From JALXCH01 sp964495805 (GTDB taxonomy: Bacteria > Calditrichota > Calditrichia > RBG-13-44-9): a stretch of 64,000 nt of DNA. Location: NCBI GenBank assembly GCA_964495805.1, contig CAZBWV010000052.1, positions 23,337 through 87,336 of the forward strand, in the 5' to 3' direction. Under the pieces are notes generated by a model, which was not told where the DNA came from, made no database searches, and saw only the letters and a program-made list of their open reading frames with translations. A program made the translations under genes and the position numbers. Positions 9,732 to 18,155 of this stretch are shown here, one piece after another (position 1 is the first letter of the stretch; each line of letters opens with the position of its first letter).

Positions 9732-10022
9732 ATGGCGAGGTCCTTAAAAAAAGGTCCGTATATCGATCAGAAGCTGTTCAAAAAAATTCAGCAGCTGAAC
9801 GAGAGTGGTCAGAAGAAGGTCATCAAGACATGGGCGCGGCGTTCCACCATTCCGCCGGAATTTGTGGGGCATACCATCGCCGTGCACAACGGAATCAAGT
9901 TTATTCCGGTGTACATTACCGAGAACATGGTGGGACATAAGTTGGGCGAATTTGCCCTGACCCGTACGTTCCGCGGCCATGCGGGAAGCAAATCGGAAAG
10001 ATCTTCGAGAGTCAAAAGATAA
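9732..10022 (+). CDS. rpsS: 30S ribosomal protein S19
   Basis: Protein of the 30S head that forms a complex with S13 and contacts the A-site region. It has 96 residues and the conserved N-terminus MARSLKKGPYID, followed by the GHTIAVHNG and FAPTR-like (FALTRTFRGH) motifs. ATG at 9732. Located between rplB and rplV as in nearly all bacteria. Family and length are unambiguous. Confidence 0.97.
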   Translation: MARSLKKGPYIDQKLFKKIQQLNESGQKKVIKTWARRSTIPPEFVGHTIAVHNGIKFIPVYITENMVGHKLGEFALTRTFRGHAGSKSERSSRVKR

Positions 10023-10038
10023 ATAGACGAGGCGATTC

Positions 10039-10386
10039 ATGGAAGCAAGAGCAGTAGCAAAATACATGAGAACGTCCCCGACCAAAATGCGTCGTGTGGT
10101 AGAGCTAATTAAGGGGAAGAATGTGGAAGAGGCGCTGAATATTCTACACTTCTCGCCCAAGCGCAGCGCAAAGTTTATCGAAAAGACGTTGCGTTCGGCG
10201 GTAGCAAACTTCTTCGAAGTGTACGAGGGGAAAAAGCTTACTGTTAAGGACCTGTACATCAAGAAAATTGCCGTGGATGGTGGCCCCATACTGCGTCGGT
10301 TCCGACCCATGTCCATGGGCCGGGTGGGGCGAATTCGTCGGCGGACCAGTCATTTAACCATAGTTATTGAGAACAAAGAAAATTAA
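10039..10386 (+). CDS. rplV: 50S ribosomal protein L22
   Basis: L22 contacts all 23S rRNA domains, and its beta-hairpin forms the tunnel constriction with L4. The 115-aa product begins MEARAVAKYMRTSPTK and contains the hairpin region GPILRRFRPMSMGRVGRIRRRTSH. It is of typical length. ATG start after GAGGCG; 16 bases after rpsS, 18 before rpsC. No macrolide-resistance insertion or deletion is evident in the hairpin. Confidence 0.97.
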   Translation: MEARAVAKYMRTSPTKMRRVVELIKGKNVEEALNILHFSPKRSAKFIEKTLRSAVANFFEVYEGKKLTVKDLYIKKIAVDGGPILRRFRPMSMGRVGRIRRRTSHLTIVIENKEN

Positions 10387-10404
10387 CAACGTGGAGGATT
10401 TACT

Positions 10405-11034
10405 TTGGGTCAGAAGACAAATCCCATCGGTTTTCGGCTCAGCGTGCGACGGAATTGGCACTCGCAGTGGTTTAACGAAAAGAACTTCGGCGAAACTCTG
10501 AACGAAGATCTGCTGATTCGGCGCTATATTCGCAAACGGATGCCGGACGGAGCGATTTCCCGAATTAAAATTGAACGCAATCCCAAGAAGGTGTTGCTGG
10601 AAATCAACACGGCACGTCCCGGCGTGGTGATTGGCAAAAAAGGCGCCGAAGTGGATAAGCTGAAGGAAGAGTTAAAAAAACTGATTAATAAGGATGTTCA
10701 GATAAATATCAAAGAGATTAAGCATCCGGAGCTGGATGCTTTTCTGGTGGCCAACAACATTGCCCGTCAGCTGGAGGGAAAAGTTTCGTTCCGTCGGGCG
10801 ATGAAACGCGCCATCACCTCTGCCATGCGATTGGGTGCCGAAGGGATCAAGATTTCCTGTGCCGGTCGGTTGGGAGGCGCCGAAATGGCTCGCACCGAGA
10901 GTTACAAAGATGGCCGGATTCCTTTGCACACCCTGCGTTCTGATATCGATTACGCCATGGCCACGGCGGTGACCACTTACGGAACCATCGGGGTGAAGGT
11001 GTGGATTTGTCACGGCACCATGTTGGAAAAATAA
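10405..11034 (+). CDS. rpsC: 30S ribosomal protein S3
   Basis: S3 lies at the mRNA entry site and contributes to ribosomal helicase activity. The 209-aa product starts with TTG at 10405, supported by the family N-terminus MGQKTNPIGFRLS and GTGGAGG upstream. The KH-domain core VVIGKKGAEVDKLKEEL is visible near residues 71-87, and the C-terminal domain has the conserved GGAEMARTE and GVKVWI stretches. The product is slightly shorter at the C-terminus than the E. coli protein, which is normal for many phyla. Confidence 0.97.
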   Translation: MGQKTNPIGFRLSVRRNWHSQWFNEKNFGETLNEDLLIRRYIRKRMPDGAISRIKIERNPKKVLLEINTARPGVVIGKKGAEVDKLKEELKKLINKDVQINIKEIKHPELDAFLVANNIARQLEGKVSFRRAMKRAITSAMRLGAEGIKISCAGRLGGAEMARTESYKDGRIPLHTLRSDIDYAMATAVTTYGTIGVKVWICHGTMLEK

Positions 11035-11055
11035 ACCTTTAGGGGAGACAGAACT

Positions 11056-11475
11056 ATGTTAATGCCGAAACGGGTGAAATACCGCAAACAGCAGCGTGGA
11101 CGGATGCGCGGCAAAGCCCAGCGTGGAAATACAATCGCTTTCGGACAGTACGGTCTGAAGGCTCTGGAGGCTCACTGGATTACCAGTCGGCAAATTGAAG
11201 CGGCACGTGTGGCCATGACCCGTCACATCAAGCGCGGTGGAAAGGTCTGGATTCGCATCTTTCCGGATAAACCGGTCACCAAAAAGCCAGCCGAAACTCG
11301 TATGGGTAAAGGAAAAGGTTCGCCGGAATACTGGGTAGCGGTGGTCAAACCGGGGCGTATCATGTTCGAAATTGCCGGTGTACCCGAAGAGCTGGCCAAA
11401 GAAGCCATGCGTCTGGCTGCTCATAAACTGCCCATTAAAACCAAGTTTGTGTCACGAGAAGAACCAGGAGAATAA
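11056..11475 (+). CDS. rplP: 50S ribosomal protein L16
   Basis: L16 organises the A-site region of the large subunit. The product is 139 aa with N-terminus MLMPKRVKYRKQQRG and a conserved C-terminal core (RMGKGKGSPEYWVAVVKPGR). Two ATGs are possible (11056 and 11062); the first matches family length and follows AGGGGAGA. The gene is tightly packed, 5 bases before rpmC. Confidence 0.97.
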   Translation: MLMPKRVKYRKQQRGRMRGKAQRGNTIAFGQYGLKALEAHWITSRQIEAARVAMTRHIKRGGKVWIRIFPDKPVTKKPAETRMGKGKGSPEYWVAVVKPGRIMFEIAGVPEELAKEAMRLAAHKLPIKTKFVSREEPGE

Positions 11476-11480
11476 GGGCC

Positions 11481-11708
11481 ATGAAAGCTCAAGAACTTAG
11501 AGAAATGACCATTGAGGAACTGAAAGCTCAGTTAGAAGATTTGCTGGACGAGCTGGCCAATTTGCGGATTCAGAGCGCCACGCATCAGCTGGCGAATCCC
11601 AGTCGGATTCGAATTGTAAAGCGCGACATTGCCCGCATCAAAACCATCTTGCGGGAATATGAACTGGGAATTTCGGAACCTAAAACTACATCTACAACCA
11701 AAGCATAG
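11481..11708 (+). CDS. rpmC: 50S ribosomal protein L29
   Basis: Small two-helix protein near the polypeptide exit tunnel, contacting L23. The 75-residue product starts MKAQELREMT and has the family motif LANPSRIRIVKRDIARIKTI (residues about 42-61). ATG start with GGGCC upstream and rplP only 5 bases away, so reinitiation is likely. The Ser/Thr/Lys-rich tail of about ten residues beyond the core is a common variation. Confidence 0.96.
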   Translation: MKAQELREMTIEELKAQLEDLLDELANLRIQSATHQLANPSRIRIVKRDIARIKTILREYELGISEPKTTSTTKA

Positions 11709-11721
11709 GTGATGCTGAGTT

Positions 11722-11976
11722 ATGGAAAGAGGAAATCGTAAAACAAGAGTCGGGGTGGTGGTAAGCAACAAGATGGACAAGACGGTGGTTGTTGCGGTGG
11801 AACGGTCGGTCAAGCACCCTGTGTATAAAAAATTCATTAAACGCACCACCAAGTTTAAAGCGCACGACGAGAAGAACGAGTGTCAGGTAGGCGATACGGT
11901 CAGGATTATGGAGACGCGTCCGTTGAGCCGCACCAAGCGCTGGCGTGTGGTGGAAATTCTTGAAAAGGTTAAATAA
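11722..11976 (+). CDS. rpsQ: 30S ribosomal protein S17
   Basis: Primary binder of the 5' domain of 16S rRNA with an OB fold. It has 84 residues and the conserved segments RKTRVGVVVSNKMDKTVVV and GDTVRIMETRPLSRTKRWRV. ATG at 11722. Neighbours rpmC and rplN are in canonical order. Nothing unusual. Confidence 0.97.
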   Translation: MERGNRKTRVGVVVSNKMDKTVVVAVERSVKHPVYKKFIKRTTKFKAHDEKNECQVGDTVRIMETRPLSRTKRWRVVEILEKVK

Positions 11977-11999
11977 TTTAAATTGCTGGAGTTGTCGCT

Positions 12000-12368
12000 A
12001 TGATACAGGAATATACCCGATTAAATGTTGCGGACAATTCTGGAGCCAAGAAGGTGATGTGCATTCGGATTCTGGGCGGTACGCGAAAAAAATATGCCTC
12101 CGTCGGCGATATTATTGTGGTGAGTGTGAAGAGTGCAATTCCCAATGCTCCGGTCAAAAAAGGGCAGGTCTCCCGTGCGGTTGTGGTTCGCACCAAAAAA
12201 GAGATTCGTCGGCCCGATGGAACCTACATCCGATTCGACGAAAACGCAGCCGTGTTGCTGGACAATCAGGGCGAACCGCGGGGAACCCGTATCTTTGGAC
12301 CGGTGGCCCGGGAACTGCGTGATAAAGAGTTCATGAAAATTGTATCTTTGGCACCTGAAGTTCTTTAA
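12000..12368 (+). CDS. rplN: 50S ribosomal protein L14
   Basis: L14 lies at the subunit interface, takes part in an intersubunit bridge and is the docking site of the silencing factor RsfS in other bacteria. It is 122 aa and starts MIQEYTRLNVADNSGAKKVM, the family hallmark, with GTRIFGPVARELR near the C-terminus. It is the first gene of the spc group, 23 bases after rpsQ, with no terminator between, so S10 and spc are probably co-transcribed. Confidence 0.98.
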   Translation: MIQEYTRLNVADNSGAKKVMCIRILGGTRKKYASVGDIIVVSVKSAIPNAPVKKGQVSRAVVVRTKKEIRRPDGTYIRFDENAAVLLDNQGEPRGTRIFGPVARELRDKEFMKIVSLAPEVL

Positions 12369-12384
12369 ATAAGGATTGAGAACG

Positions 12385-12702
12385 ATGAGAAAAGTAGTGA
12401 AAGACGATACGGTTCTGGTGATTAGTGGGGTTTATCGCGGGAAAACCGGCAAAGTGCTGAAAGTTTTCCCCAAAACCAATCGCATCATTGTGGAAGGGGT
12501 GAACCTGATTAAGCGTCATACCCGCCCCACGCAGCAGTTGCCGCAGGGTGGAATTGTGGAAAAGGAAGCACCCATTCACATCTCCAATGTGAAGGTGGTG
12601 TGCCCCAAGTGCGGCCGACCCACCCGGGTGGGTATCCGGATTCTGGAAGATAAATCGAAGGTACGTTACTGTAAACATCCCGATTGTGGTGAGATTATCT
12701 AA
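12385..12702 (+). CDS. rplX: 50S ribosomal protein L24, zinc-ribbon type
   Basis: Assembly-initiating 23S rRNA-binding protein. I use ATG 12385 (105 aa), 9 bases after AAGGA at 12371-12375; a TTG at 12376 would add three residues and overlap that ribosome-binding site. The N-terminal KOW motif (DTVLVISGVYRGKTGKV) is clear. The C-terminal part has CPKCG and, further on, CKHPDC, two cysteine pairs that could bind zinc. Cys-containing L24 variants are known in several phyla; metal binding here is inferred. Confidence 0.96.
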   Translation: MRKVVKDDTVLVISGVYRGKTGKVLKVFPKTNRIIVEGVNLIKRHTRPTQQLPQGGIVEKEAPIHISNVKVVCPKCGRPTRVGIRILEDKSKVRYCKHPDCGEII

Positions 12703-12722
12703 ACGAAATGAAGGAAGTTAGA

Positions 12723-13274
12723 ATGGAAAACTATACACCCAGACTGAAGCAAAAATATTTTGAAGAGATTGTCCCGGCCCTGATGAAACGTTTTGGGTAC
12801 AAGAACGTGATGCAGGTTCCGCGTCTGGTTAAAATTTCCTTGAATATGGGTGTGGGCGAAGCGATCCAGGATCCCAAGGTGCTGGAACATGCCATGGACG
12901 ATCTGGCCACCATTTCCGGTCAGCATCCTGCCATTACCCGCGCCAAGAAGTCCATCTCCAATTTTAAATTGCGTGCGGGGATGAAAGTTGGCTGCCGGGT
13001 AACCATCCGTGGCGATCGGATGTACGAATTTCTGGATCGGTTCATCAACGTTGCGGTGCCGCGAATTCGCGACTTCCGCGGTTTGTCCGATAAGTCCTTC
13101 GACGGACGCGGAAATTACTCGGTGGGTGTACGGGAACAAATTATCTTCCCGGAAATTAATGTGGATAAAATTGATAAAATTCGTGGCCTGGACATTACCT
13201 TTGTCACCAACGCCGAGAGTGACGAGGAAGCGTACGAATTGTTAAAAGCATTTGGAATGCCATTTAAAAAATAA
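12723..13274 (+). CDS. rplE: 50S ribosomal protein L5
   Basis: L5 binds 5S rRNA and contacts P-site tRNA. ATG 12723 (183 aa) is preferred over ATG 12708 because AAGGAAG at 12711-12717 sits 5 bases before it and the resulting N-terminus MENYTPRLKQKYFEE fits the family. The NMGVGEA motif, the KKSISNFKLRAGMKVG stretch and the FDGRGNYSVGVREQIIFPEI signature are present. It is 15 bases before rpsN. Confidence 0.97.
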   Translation: MENYTPRLKQKYFEEIVPALMKRFGYKNVMQVPRLVKISLNMGVGEAIQDPKVLEHAMDDLATISGQHPAITRAKKSISNFKLRAGMKVGCRVTIRGDRMYEFLDRFINVAVPRIRDFRGLSDKSFDGRGNYSVGVREQIIFPEINVDKIDKIRGLDITFVTNAESDEEAYELLKAFGMPFKK

Positions 13275-13289
13275 AAGAGGAGACGTGCT

Positions 13290-13475
13290 TTGGCTAAGAA
13301 GTCGATGATTGCAAAGGCCAAAAAGAAACCCAAATTTAAAGTTCGCCAATACAACCGCTGCCAGCGTTGCGGACGGCCGCGGGCTTACTATCGGAAGTTC
13401 GGTCTTTGCCGGATTTGCTTTCGGGAATTGGCCAATAAAGGTGAAATTCCAGGTGTGTTTAAGGCCAGTTGGTAA
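13290..13475 (+). CDS. rpsN: 30S ribosomal protein S14, zinc-binding type Z
   Basis: Short S14 of 61 residues with four cysteines arranged CQRCG...CRICF, the zinc-containing form, as opposed to the 89-101-residue zinc-free form. It sits in the 30S head next to S3 and S10. The start is TTG at 13290, supported by the family N-terminus MAKKSMIAK and AGAGGAGA upstream. No second zinc-free paralogue is in the window. Confidence 0.97.
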   Translation: MAKKSMIAKAKKKPKFKVRQYNRCQRCGRPRAYYRKFGLCRICFRELANKGEIPGVFKASW

Positions 13476-13496
13476 TTAGCGAGGAGAAGAGAAAAC

Positions 13497-13895
13497 ATGA
13501 GCATGACAGATCCCATTGCAGATTTTCTGACGCGCATACGGAATGCCATCCATGCCGGCCATCGGCGGGTTGATATTCCCGCATCCAATCTGAAGAAAAA
13601 AATGGCTCAGATTCTGTACGAGCAAAAGTTTATTCGCAATTATATCATTATTGAAGATGGCAAGCAGGGAATCATTCGCATTTTTCTGAAATACGATCAG
13701 GATGGCAATTCCGTCATTCATGAACTGCAGCGTGTGAGCAAACCCGGTCGCCGCCAATACGTGGATGTGAATCATTTACCCCGGGTAAAGAACAATATGG
13801 GGATTGCCATCATCAGCACCTCCAGAGGCGTGATGACCGAACGGCAGGCCAAGCGGGAAAATGTTGGCGGCGAAGTGCTTTGCTACGTCTGGTAA
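13497..13895 (+). CDS. rpsH: 30S ribosomal protein S8
   Basis: Core 16S central-domain binder. The 132-aa product starts MSMTDPIADFLTRIRNA, the family signature, and ends with the GISTS-type region (IISTSRGVMTERQA) and GGEVLCYVW. In E. coli S8 represses the spc operon by binding mRNA near rplE; whether that applies here cannot be judged. It lies 21 bases after rpsN. Confidence 0.98.
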   Translation: MSMTDPIADFLTRIRNAIHAGHRRVDIPASNLKKKMAQILYEQKFIRNYIIIEDGKQGIIRIFLKYDQDGNSVIHELQRVSKPGRRQYVDVNHLPRVKNNMGIAIISTSRGVMTERQAKRENVGGEVLCYVW

Positions 13896-13919
13896 CAATA
13901 AAAGAAAAGGAGTACGAAG

Positions 13920-14456
13920 GTGTCTCGAATTGGACGGTTACCTATTCCTGTTCCGGGAAACGTTGAAATAAAGATTGAAAAGGGGATGATCTGGGTGAAA
14001 GGCCCCAAGGGCGAACTGAGTGCACCCATCAGCGAAGAGATGGTGGTGGAGCAGCAGGAAGGCCAGTTGCTTGTCAAGCGGCCCAGCGATTCGATCAAGC
14101 ATCGCGCGCTGCATGGCCTGACCCGTTCCATCATTAACAACCTGGTGCAGGGCGTCACCCAGGGTTTCACCAAATCGCTGGAAATCATCGGTGTGGGGTA
14201 CAAAGCGGAAAAGCGGGGCAGCGGTGTGGTGTTCAATCTGGGCTATTCCCACCCCATTTATTTTGTGCCACCCCGGGGAATTACCGTGGATGTACCCGCT
14301 CCCACCAAAGTGGTGGTTTCCGGCATCGATAAGGTGCTGGTGGGACAGGTGGCGGCGAAGATTCGCTCTTTCCGTCCGCCGGAACCCTACAAAGGCAAGG
14401 GAATTCGGTACGAAGGCGAAGAGGTGAGAAGGAAAGCTGGTAAAACAGCAGGCTAA
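13920..14456 (+). CDS. rplF: 50S ribosomal protein L6
   Basis: L6 lies near the GTPase-associated region and sarcin-ricin loop. The 178-residue product begins MSRIGRLPIPVPGNVEI and ends with the conserved region RPPEPYKGKGIRYEGE. The start is GTG at 13920, behind AAAGGAG. Both tandem L6 domains are present. Canonical position between rpsH and rplR. Confidence 0.97.
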   Translation: MSRIGRLPIPVPGNVEIKIEKGMIWVKGPKGELSAPISEEMVVEQQEGQLLVKRPSDSIKHRALHGLTRSIINNLVQGVTQGFTKSLEIIGVGYKAEKRGSGVVFNLGYSHPIYFVPPRGITVDVPAPTKVVVSGIDKVLVGQVAAKIRSFRPPEPYKGKGIRYEGEEVRRKAGKTAG

Positions 14457-14482
14457 CATTTAATCAGGAGATTGATGGCGTT

Positions 14483-14830
14483 ATGAAAGCAGTGAACAGG
14501 CGACTTCGTCGAAAAAAGAAAATTGTTGGGTCCAGCGAACGACCCCGTCTGGTGGTGTTCCGCAGTTTGCGTTACATCTATGGTCAGATTGTGGACGACG
14601 AGCAGCGCAAAACCATTACCGGCGCCTCCAGTCTGACCCGTGAAATACGCGAGGAGCTGAAGAAAGCCAAAACCAAAACGGAACAAAGCCGGATTGTGGG
14701 CAAATATCTGGCCCAGAAAGCGAAAGAGAAAAATATTACCAAAGTCGTATTCGACCGGAACGGCTACGCCTATCACGGTCGGGTAAAAGCCTTTGCCGAA
14801 GGTGCGCGCGAAGGCGGGTTGGAATTTTAA
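14483..14830 (+). CDS. rplR: 50S ribosomal protein L18
   Basis: 5S rRNA-binding protein of 115 aa. It has a basic N-terminus (RRLRRKKKI), the RPRLVVFRSLRYIYGQIVDD core and the C-terminal FDRNGYAYHGRVKAFAEGAREGGL signature that reaches rRNA. ATG 14483 is the only workable start; an upstream ATG at 14474 runs into a stop. It lies 26 bases after rplF and 25 before rpsE. Confidence 0.97.
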   Translation: MKAVNRRLRRKKKIVGSSERPRLVVFRSLRYIYGQIVDDEQRKTITGASSLTREIREELKKAKTKTEQSRIVGKYLAQKAKEKNITKVVFDRNGYAYHGRVKAFAEGAREGGLEF

Positions 14831-14855
14831 TCAATAAAACAGAAGAGGAGTGGTT

Positions 14856-15362
14856 GTGGCCGAACGTATTAATCCACATGAATTAGACCTGAAAGAAAAG
14901 GTAGTTTATATCAACCGTGTGGCCAAAGTCGTCAAGGGCGGACGCCGCTTCAGTTTTAGCGCCATTGTGGTGGTCGGCGATGGAAACGGACATGTTGGTG
15001 TGGGACTGGGCAAGGCGAACGAAGTGGTGAATGCCATTGCCAAAGCAACGGAAAAGGCTAAAAAAGAAATCGTGCGCATCAATCTGGTGGGAAATACCAT
15101 TCCGTACACGGTAATTGGTAAGTATGGCGCTGGCAAAGTTCTGTTAAAACCGGCCAGTCCCGGTACCGGTATCATTGCCGGTGGACCCATCCGTGCCATT
15201 TGCGAGGCGGTGGGAATTAAGGACATCCTGACCAAAGCATTGGGGTCTTCGAATCCGCACAACATCGTTAAAGCAACTATGAAGGCGTTACAATCCATGG
15301 AAGATCCCATGACCATTGCGCGCAAACGCGGGATGACTTTGGCGGAATTGTTTAGAGGATAA
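14856..15362 (+). CDS. rpsE: 30S ribosomal protein S5
   Basis: S5 contributes to translational fidelity and to mRNA unwinding at the entry tunnel. I prefer GTG 14856 (168 aa), which lies 5 bases after AGAGGAG at 14844-14850; GTG 14850 overlaps that sequence and would add only two residues. The N-terminal double-stranded-RNA-binding-like domain with VVKGGRRFSFSAIVVVGDG and the C-terminal region with KPASPGTGIIAGG are conserved. Confidence 0.97.
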   Translation: MAERINPHELDLKEKVVYINRVAKVVKGGRRFSFSAIVVVGDGNGHVGVGLGKANEVVNAIAKATEKAKKEIVRINLVGNTIPYTVIGKYGAGKVLLKPASPGTGIIAGGPIRAICEAVGIKDILTKALGSSNPHNIVKATMKALQSMEDPMTIARKRGMTLAELFRG

Positions 15363-15389
15363 ACGACTAAATTGAATGGGTAGTGGAAC

Positions 15390-15587
15390 ATGGCGAAGAA
15401 AAAACAACAACGGATAAAAGTGACCCAGATTCGCAGCAGCATCGGGCGCAAACCCGATCAGCGGAAGACGTTAATTGCACTGGGATTGGGACGCATCGGT
15501 AAAACGCGTGAATTTACCGATACGCCTCAGATTCGGGGAATGATTGATAAGGTGAAGCACTTAGTCTCCTGGGAAGAAGTGAAATAA
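15390..15587 (+). CDS. rpmD: 50S ribosomal protein L30
   Basis: Small L30 of 65 aa with the family signature IRSSIGRKPDQRKTLIALGL. ATG at 15390. L30 is absent from some bacterial phyla, so its presence in the spc cluster is informative but not unusual. The C-terminus is a few residues longer than the E. coli protein. Gap of 17 bases to rplO. Confidence 0.96.
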   Translation: MAKKKQQRIKVTQIRSSIGRKPDQRKTLIALGLGRIGKTREFTDTPQIRGMIDKVKHLVSWEEVK

Positions 15588-15604
15588 AATAATCGAGGTC
15601 AACA

Positions 15605-16045
15605 ATGGATTTAGGAAATTTGAAAAAAGTCCCTGGTTCTACCCATAAAACCAAACGAATCGGACGCGGAGAAGGGTCTGGTTGGGGCGTGACCGCCGGT
15701 CGTGGAAATAAAGGACAGCTCTCTCGTTCCGGTGCGAAACATCGTGCCTGGTTCGAAGGCGGACAGATGCCTCTGCAACGCCGTCTTCCCAAGTTTGGAT
15801 TCTACCATTATCGAAAGGTTCAGTATCAGATTGTGAACGTTGGCGACTTAAATCGCATCGAAGGAGTGGAGGAGATCACTCCGGAAGTGCTGAAAGAAGC
15901 CGGATTAATCAAATATGTCAACCGTCCGGTCAAGTTGTTGGGCGATGGTAAACTGGAGAAAAAATTTAGCGTGAAGGTTCATGCCGCAAGTAAATCTGCA
16001 CAGGAACAGATTGAAAAGTTAGGAGGCACAGTTACGCTGTTATGA
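15605..16045 (+). CDS. rplO: 50S ribosomal protein L15
   Basis: Late-assembly 23S rRNA-binding protein, 146 aa. The N-terminal Gly/Arg-rich extension with GRGEGSGWGVTAGRGNKGQ and the FEGGQMPLQRRLPKFGF motif identify the family. ATG start after GAGGTC. Its stop overlaps the secY start by 4 bases (ATGA), so translation of secY is probably coupled to it. Confidence 0.97.
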   Translation: MDLGNLKKVPGSTHKTKRIGRGEGSGWGVTAGRGNKGQLSRSGAKHRAWFEGGQMPLQRRLPKFGFYHYRKVQYQIVNVGDLNRIEGVEEITPEVLKEAGLIKYVNRPVKLLGDGKLEKKFSVKVHAASKSAQEQIEKLGGTVTLL

Positions 16046-17364
16046 TTGAAACATTCCGGAACATATTTAAAATTCACGAGTTAAGGCAACGGATTCTGTT
16101 TACCGTCATGGTGCTGGCCCTGGAGCGTGTGGGAACCCACATTGTGACTCCGGGTATCGATACACAGGTGCTGGCCGAGGGGATGAAAAGCCTCTCGGGA
16201 ACACTGTTTGGCCTGTACGACCTGTTTGCCGGTGGTGCGTTTAAAAAGGCGGCCGTGTTCGGTCTGGGAATTATGCCTTACATCAGTGCATCCATTATTT
16301 TGCAGTTGTTGGGTGCGGTCTGGCCGTACATTCAGCGTCTGCAGAAAGAAGGGGAAGAGGGACGGAAAAAGATTACCCAATACACCCGTTACGGTACGCT
16401 GGTTATTTCCGCCATGCAGGCGTTTGGTGTGGCTGTGTTCCTGGAAAGCATTAACGTGAACGGCGTGCGTGCGGTGATTCATCCGGGATTGGGCTTTAAA
16501 CTGCTGACCATGGTGTCCATGGCTACCGGAACCATGCTGATTATGTGGATGGGTGAGCTGATTGATGAACGCGGCATTGGAAACGGTATCTCGCTGATCA
16601 TCTTTATCGGAATTATTGCCCGTTTTCCGGCTGCCATCATGGACGAATGGATTCAATTCTCCAGTGGTAACCGCTCATTGTTAACCGAATTGTTCCTGAT
16701 TGCGCTGGCTTTTCTGATTGTGGCGGGCATTGTGGTGCTGACCCAGGCCACCCGGAAGATTCCGGTTCAGTATGCCAAGCGTGTGGTGGGCCGCAAAGTA
16801 TATGGCGGCGTTAACACCCACTTCCCGTTGCGGGTCAACACCGCTGGTGTGATGCCCATCATCTTTGCTCAGGCAATTATGTTTGTTCCCAGCACGTTGT
16901 TTACCTTCTTCCCGGATAGCGATCTGGTGGCTTCGTTGCAACGTGCCTTTTCCATGGAATCCTGGTTCTACTGGTTAATCTATTTCATTATGATTGTATT
17001 CTTTACGTATTTCTATACCGCCATTGCTCTGAATCCGGTGGATGTTGCAGAAAATCTGAAAAAGCAGGGCGGATTCATCCCCGGTGTGCGTCCGGGTAAA
17101 AAGACGGCTGAATATCTGGACTCCGTGTTAACCCGGATTACCTTACCAGGCGCAATTGCACTGGGTATTGTAGCGATTATCCCTTACATCCTGGTAAAGA
17201 TGTTCCATGTGTCGTACAATTACGCTTCTTTCTTTGGCGGTACCGGATTGTTGATTATTGTTGGTGTGGCGCTGGATACCATTCAGCGATTTGAGTCGCA
17301 CCTGTTTATGCGCCATTACGATGGCTTTATGAAAGGTGGCAGGATTCGAGGTCGTAGAGCTTAA
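16042..17364 (+). CDS. secY: Protein translocase channel subunit SecY
   Basis: Central pore of the Sec translocon in the inner membrane. The 440-aa product shows ten hydrophobic segments. The family sequences GIMPYISASIILQLL (plug-proximal TM2 region) and the cytoplasmic loop motif ending NGGVNTHFPLRVN-like (VYGGVNTHFPLRVNTAGVMP) are visible, and the C-terminus is basic (GGRIRGRRA). The ATG overlaps the rplO stop by 4 bases. Its stop shares one base with the map start (TAATG). The usual adk gene between secY and map is missing. The secreted and lipoprotein products elsewhere in the window would use this channel. Confidence 0.98.
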   Translation: MIETFRNIFKIHELRQRILFTVMVLALERVGTHIVTPGIDTQVLAEGMKSLSGTLFGLYDLFAGGAFKKAAVFGLGIMPYISASIILQLLGAVWPYIQRLQKEGEEGRKKITQYTRYGTLVISAMQAFGVAVFLESINVNGVRAVIHPGLGFKLLTMVSMATGTMLIMWMGELIDERGIGNGISLIIFIGIIARFPAAIMDEWIQFSSGNRSLLTELFLIALAFLIVAGIVVLTQATRKIPVQYAKRVVGRKVYGGVNTHFPLRVNTAGVMPIIFAQAIMFVPSTLFTFFPDSDLVASLQRAFSMESWFYWLIYFIMIVFFTYFYTAIALNPVDVAENLKKQGGFIPGVRPGKKTAEYLDSVLTRITLPGAIALGIVAIIPYILVKMFHVSYNYASFFGGTGLLIIVGVALDTIQRFESHLFMRHYDGFMKGGRIRGRRA

Positions 17365-18155
17365 TGATCACCATCAAGAATGAGCGGGAACTGGAGCTGA
17401 TGCGGATCAGCGCCAGAATTACTGCCGAAACGTTTGAAATGGTCTGGTCTATGATAAAACCCGGTGTGAGTACCGGGAAGCTGGACGAAGAAATTGAGAA
17501 ATTTATTCGTTCCAGAGGAGCAAGACCTGCTTTTAAGGGGTTGTACGGTTTTCCGGCAAGTGCCTGCATCTCGATTAACGAGGAGGTGGTGCACGGAATT
17601 CCATCGCCCAAACGAATACTCCGGGAAGGTGATATTGTGAGCGTGGATATTGGAGTGGAATACAAAGGGTATTACGGAGATTCCGCTTTCACATTTCCGG
17701 TGGGCGAGATTTCGGAAGAGAAGAAGAAACTGATGCGGGTGACGGTGGAAGCGCTTTATCGCGGAATTGCCCGGGCGGTGGCCGGAAATCGGGTGCAGGA
17801 TATTTCTCATGCGGTTCAGACCCATGCAGAAAGTCATGGCTACGGAGTGGTACGAGAACTGGTTGGTCACGGAATCGGGAAGGCTCTTCATGAAGAACCG
17901 CAGGTGCCCAACTTCGGGAAACCCCATCGGGGGCCACTGTTAAAGGAGGGGATGACACTGGCCATTGAACCGATGATTAACATGGGCACCCATCGTGTGT
18001 ACACCCTGGAAGATGGCTGGACGGTGGTGACGCAGGATGGTAAACCGTCTGCCCATTATGAGCACACGGTGGTTATTCGCAACGGAAAACCGGAGATTTT
18101 AACCGAAAACAAATTAAAAGAAGAGGTGCTTTTTTGGCTAAAGAACAACCTATAA
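17364..18155 (+). CDS. map: Methionine aminopeptidase, type I
   Basis: Removes the N-terminal methionine from nascent proteins. The 263-aa product has the metal ligands of the family in order: the two Asp of the VDIGVEYKGYYGDS stretch, the His of GHGIG, the Glu of AIEPM and the final Glu in YEHTVV. There is no N-terminal zinc finger or extension, so it is the short bacterial type Ia. ATG start overlaps the secY stop by one base. The 3' end overlaps infA by 22 bases, which makes secY-map-infA a tightly coupled set. Confidence 0.97.
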   Translation: MITIKNERELELMRISARITAETFEMVWSMIKPGVSTGKLDEEIEKFIRSRGARPAFKGLYGFPASACISINEEVVHGIPSPKRILREGDIVSVDIGVEYKGYYGDSAFTFPVGEISEEKKKLMRVTVEALYRGIARAVAGNRVQDISHAVQTHAESHGYGVVRELVGHGIGKALHEEPQVPNFGKPHRGPLLKEGMTLAIEPMINMGTHRVYTLEDGWTVVTQDGKPSAHYEHTVVIRNGKPEILTENKLKEEVLFWLKNNL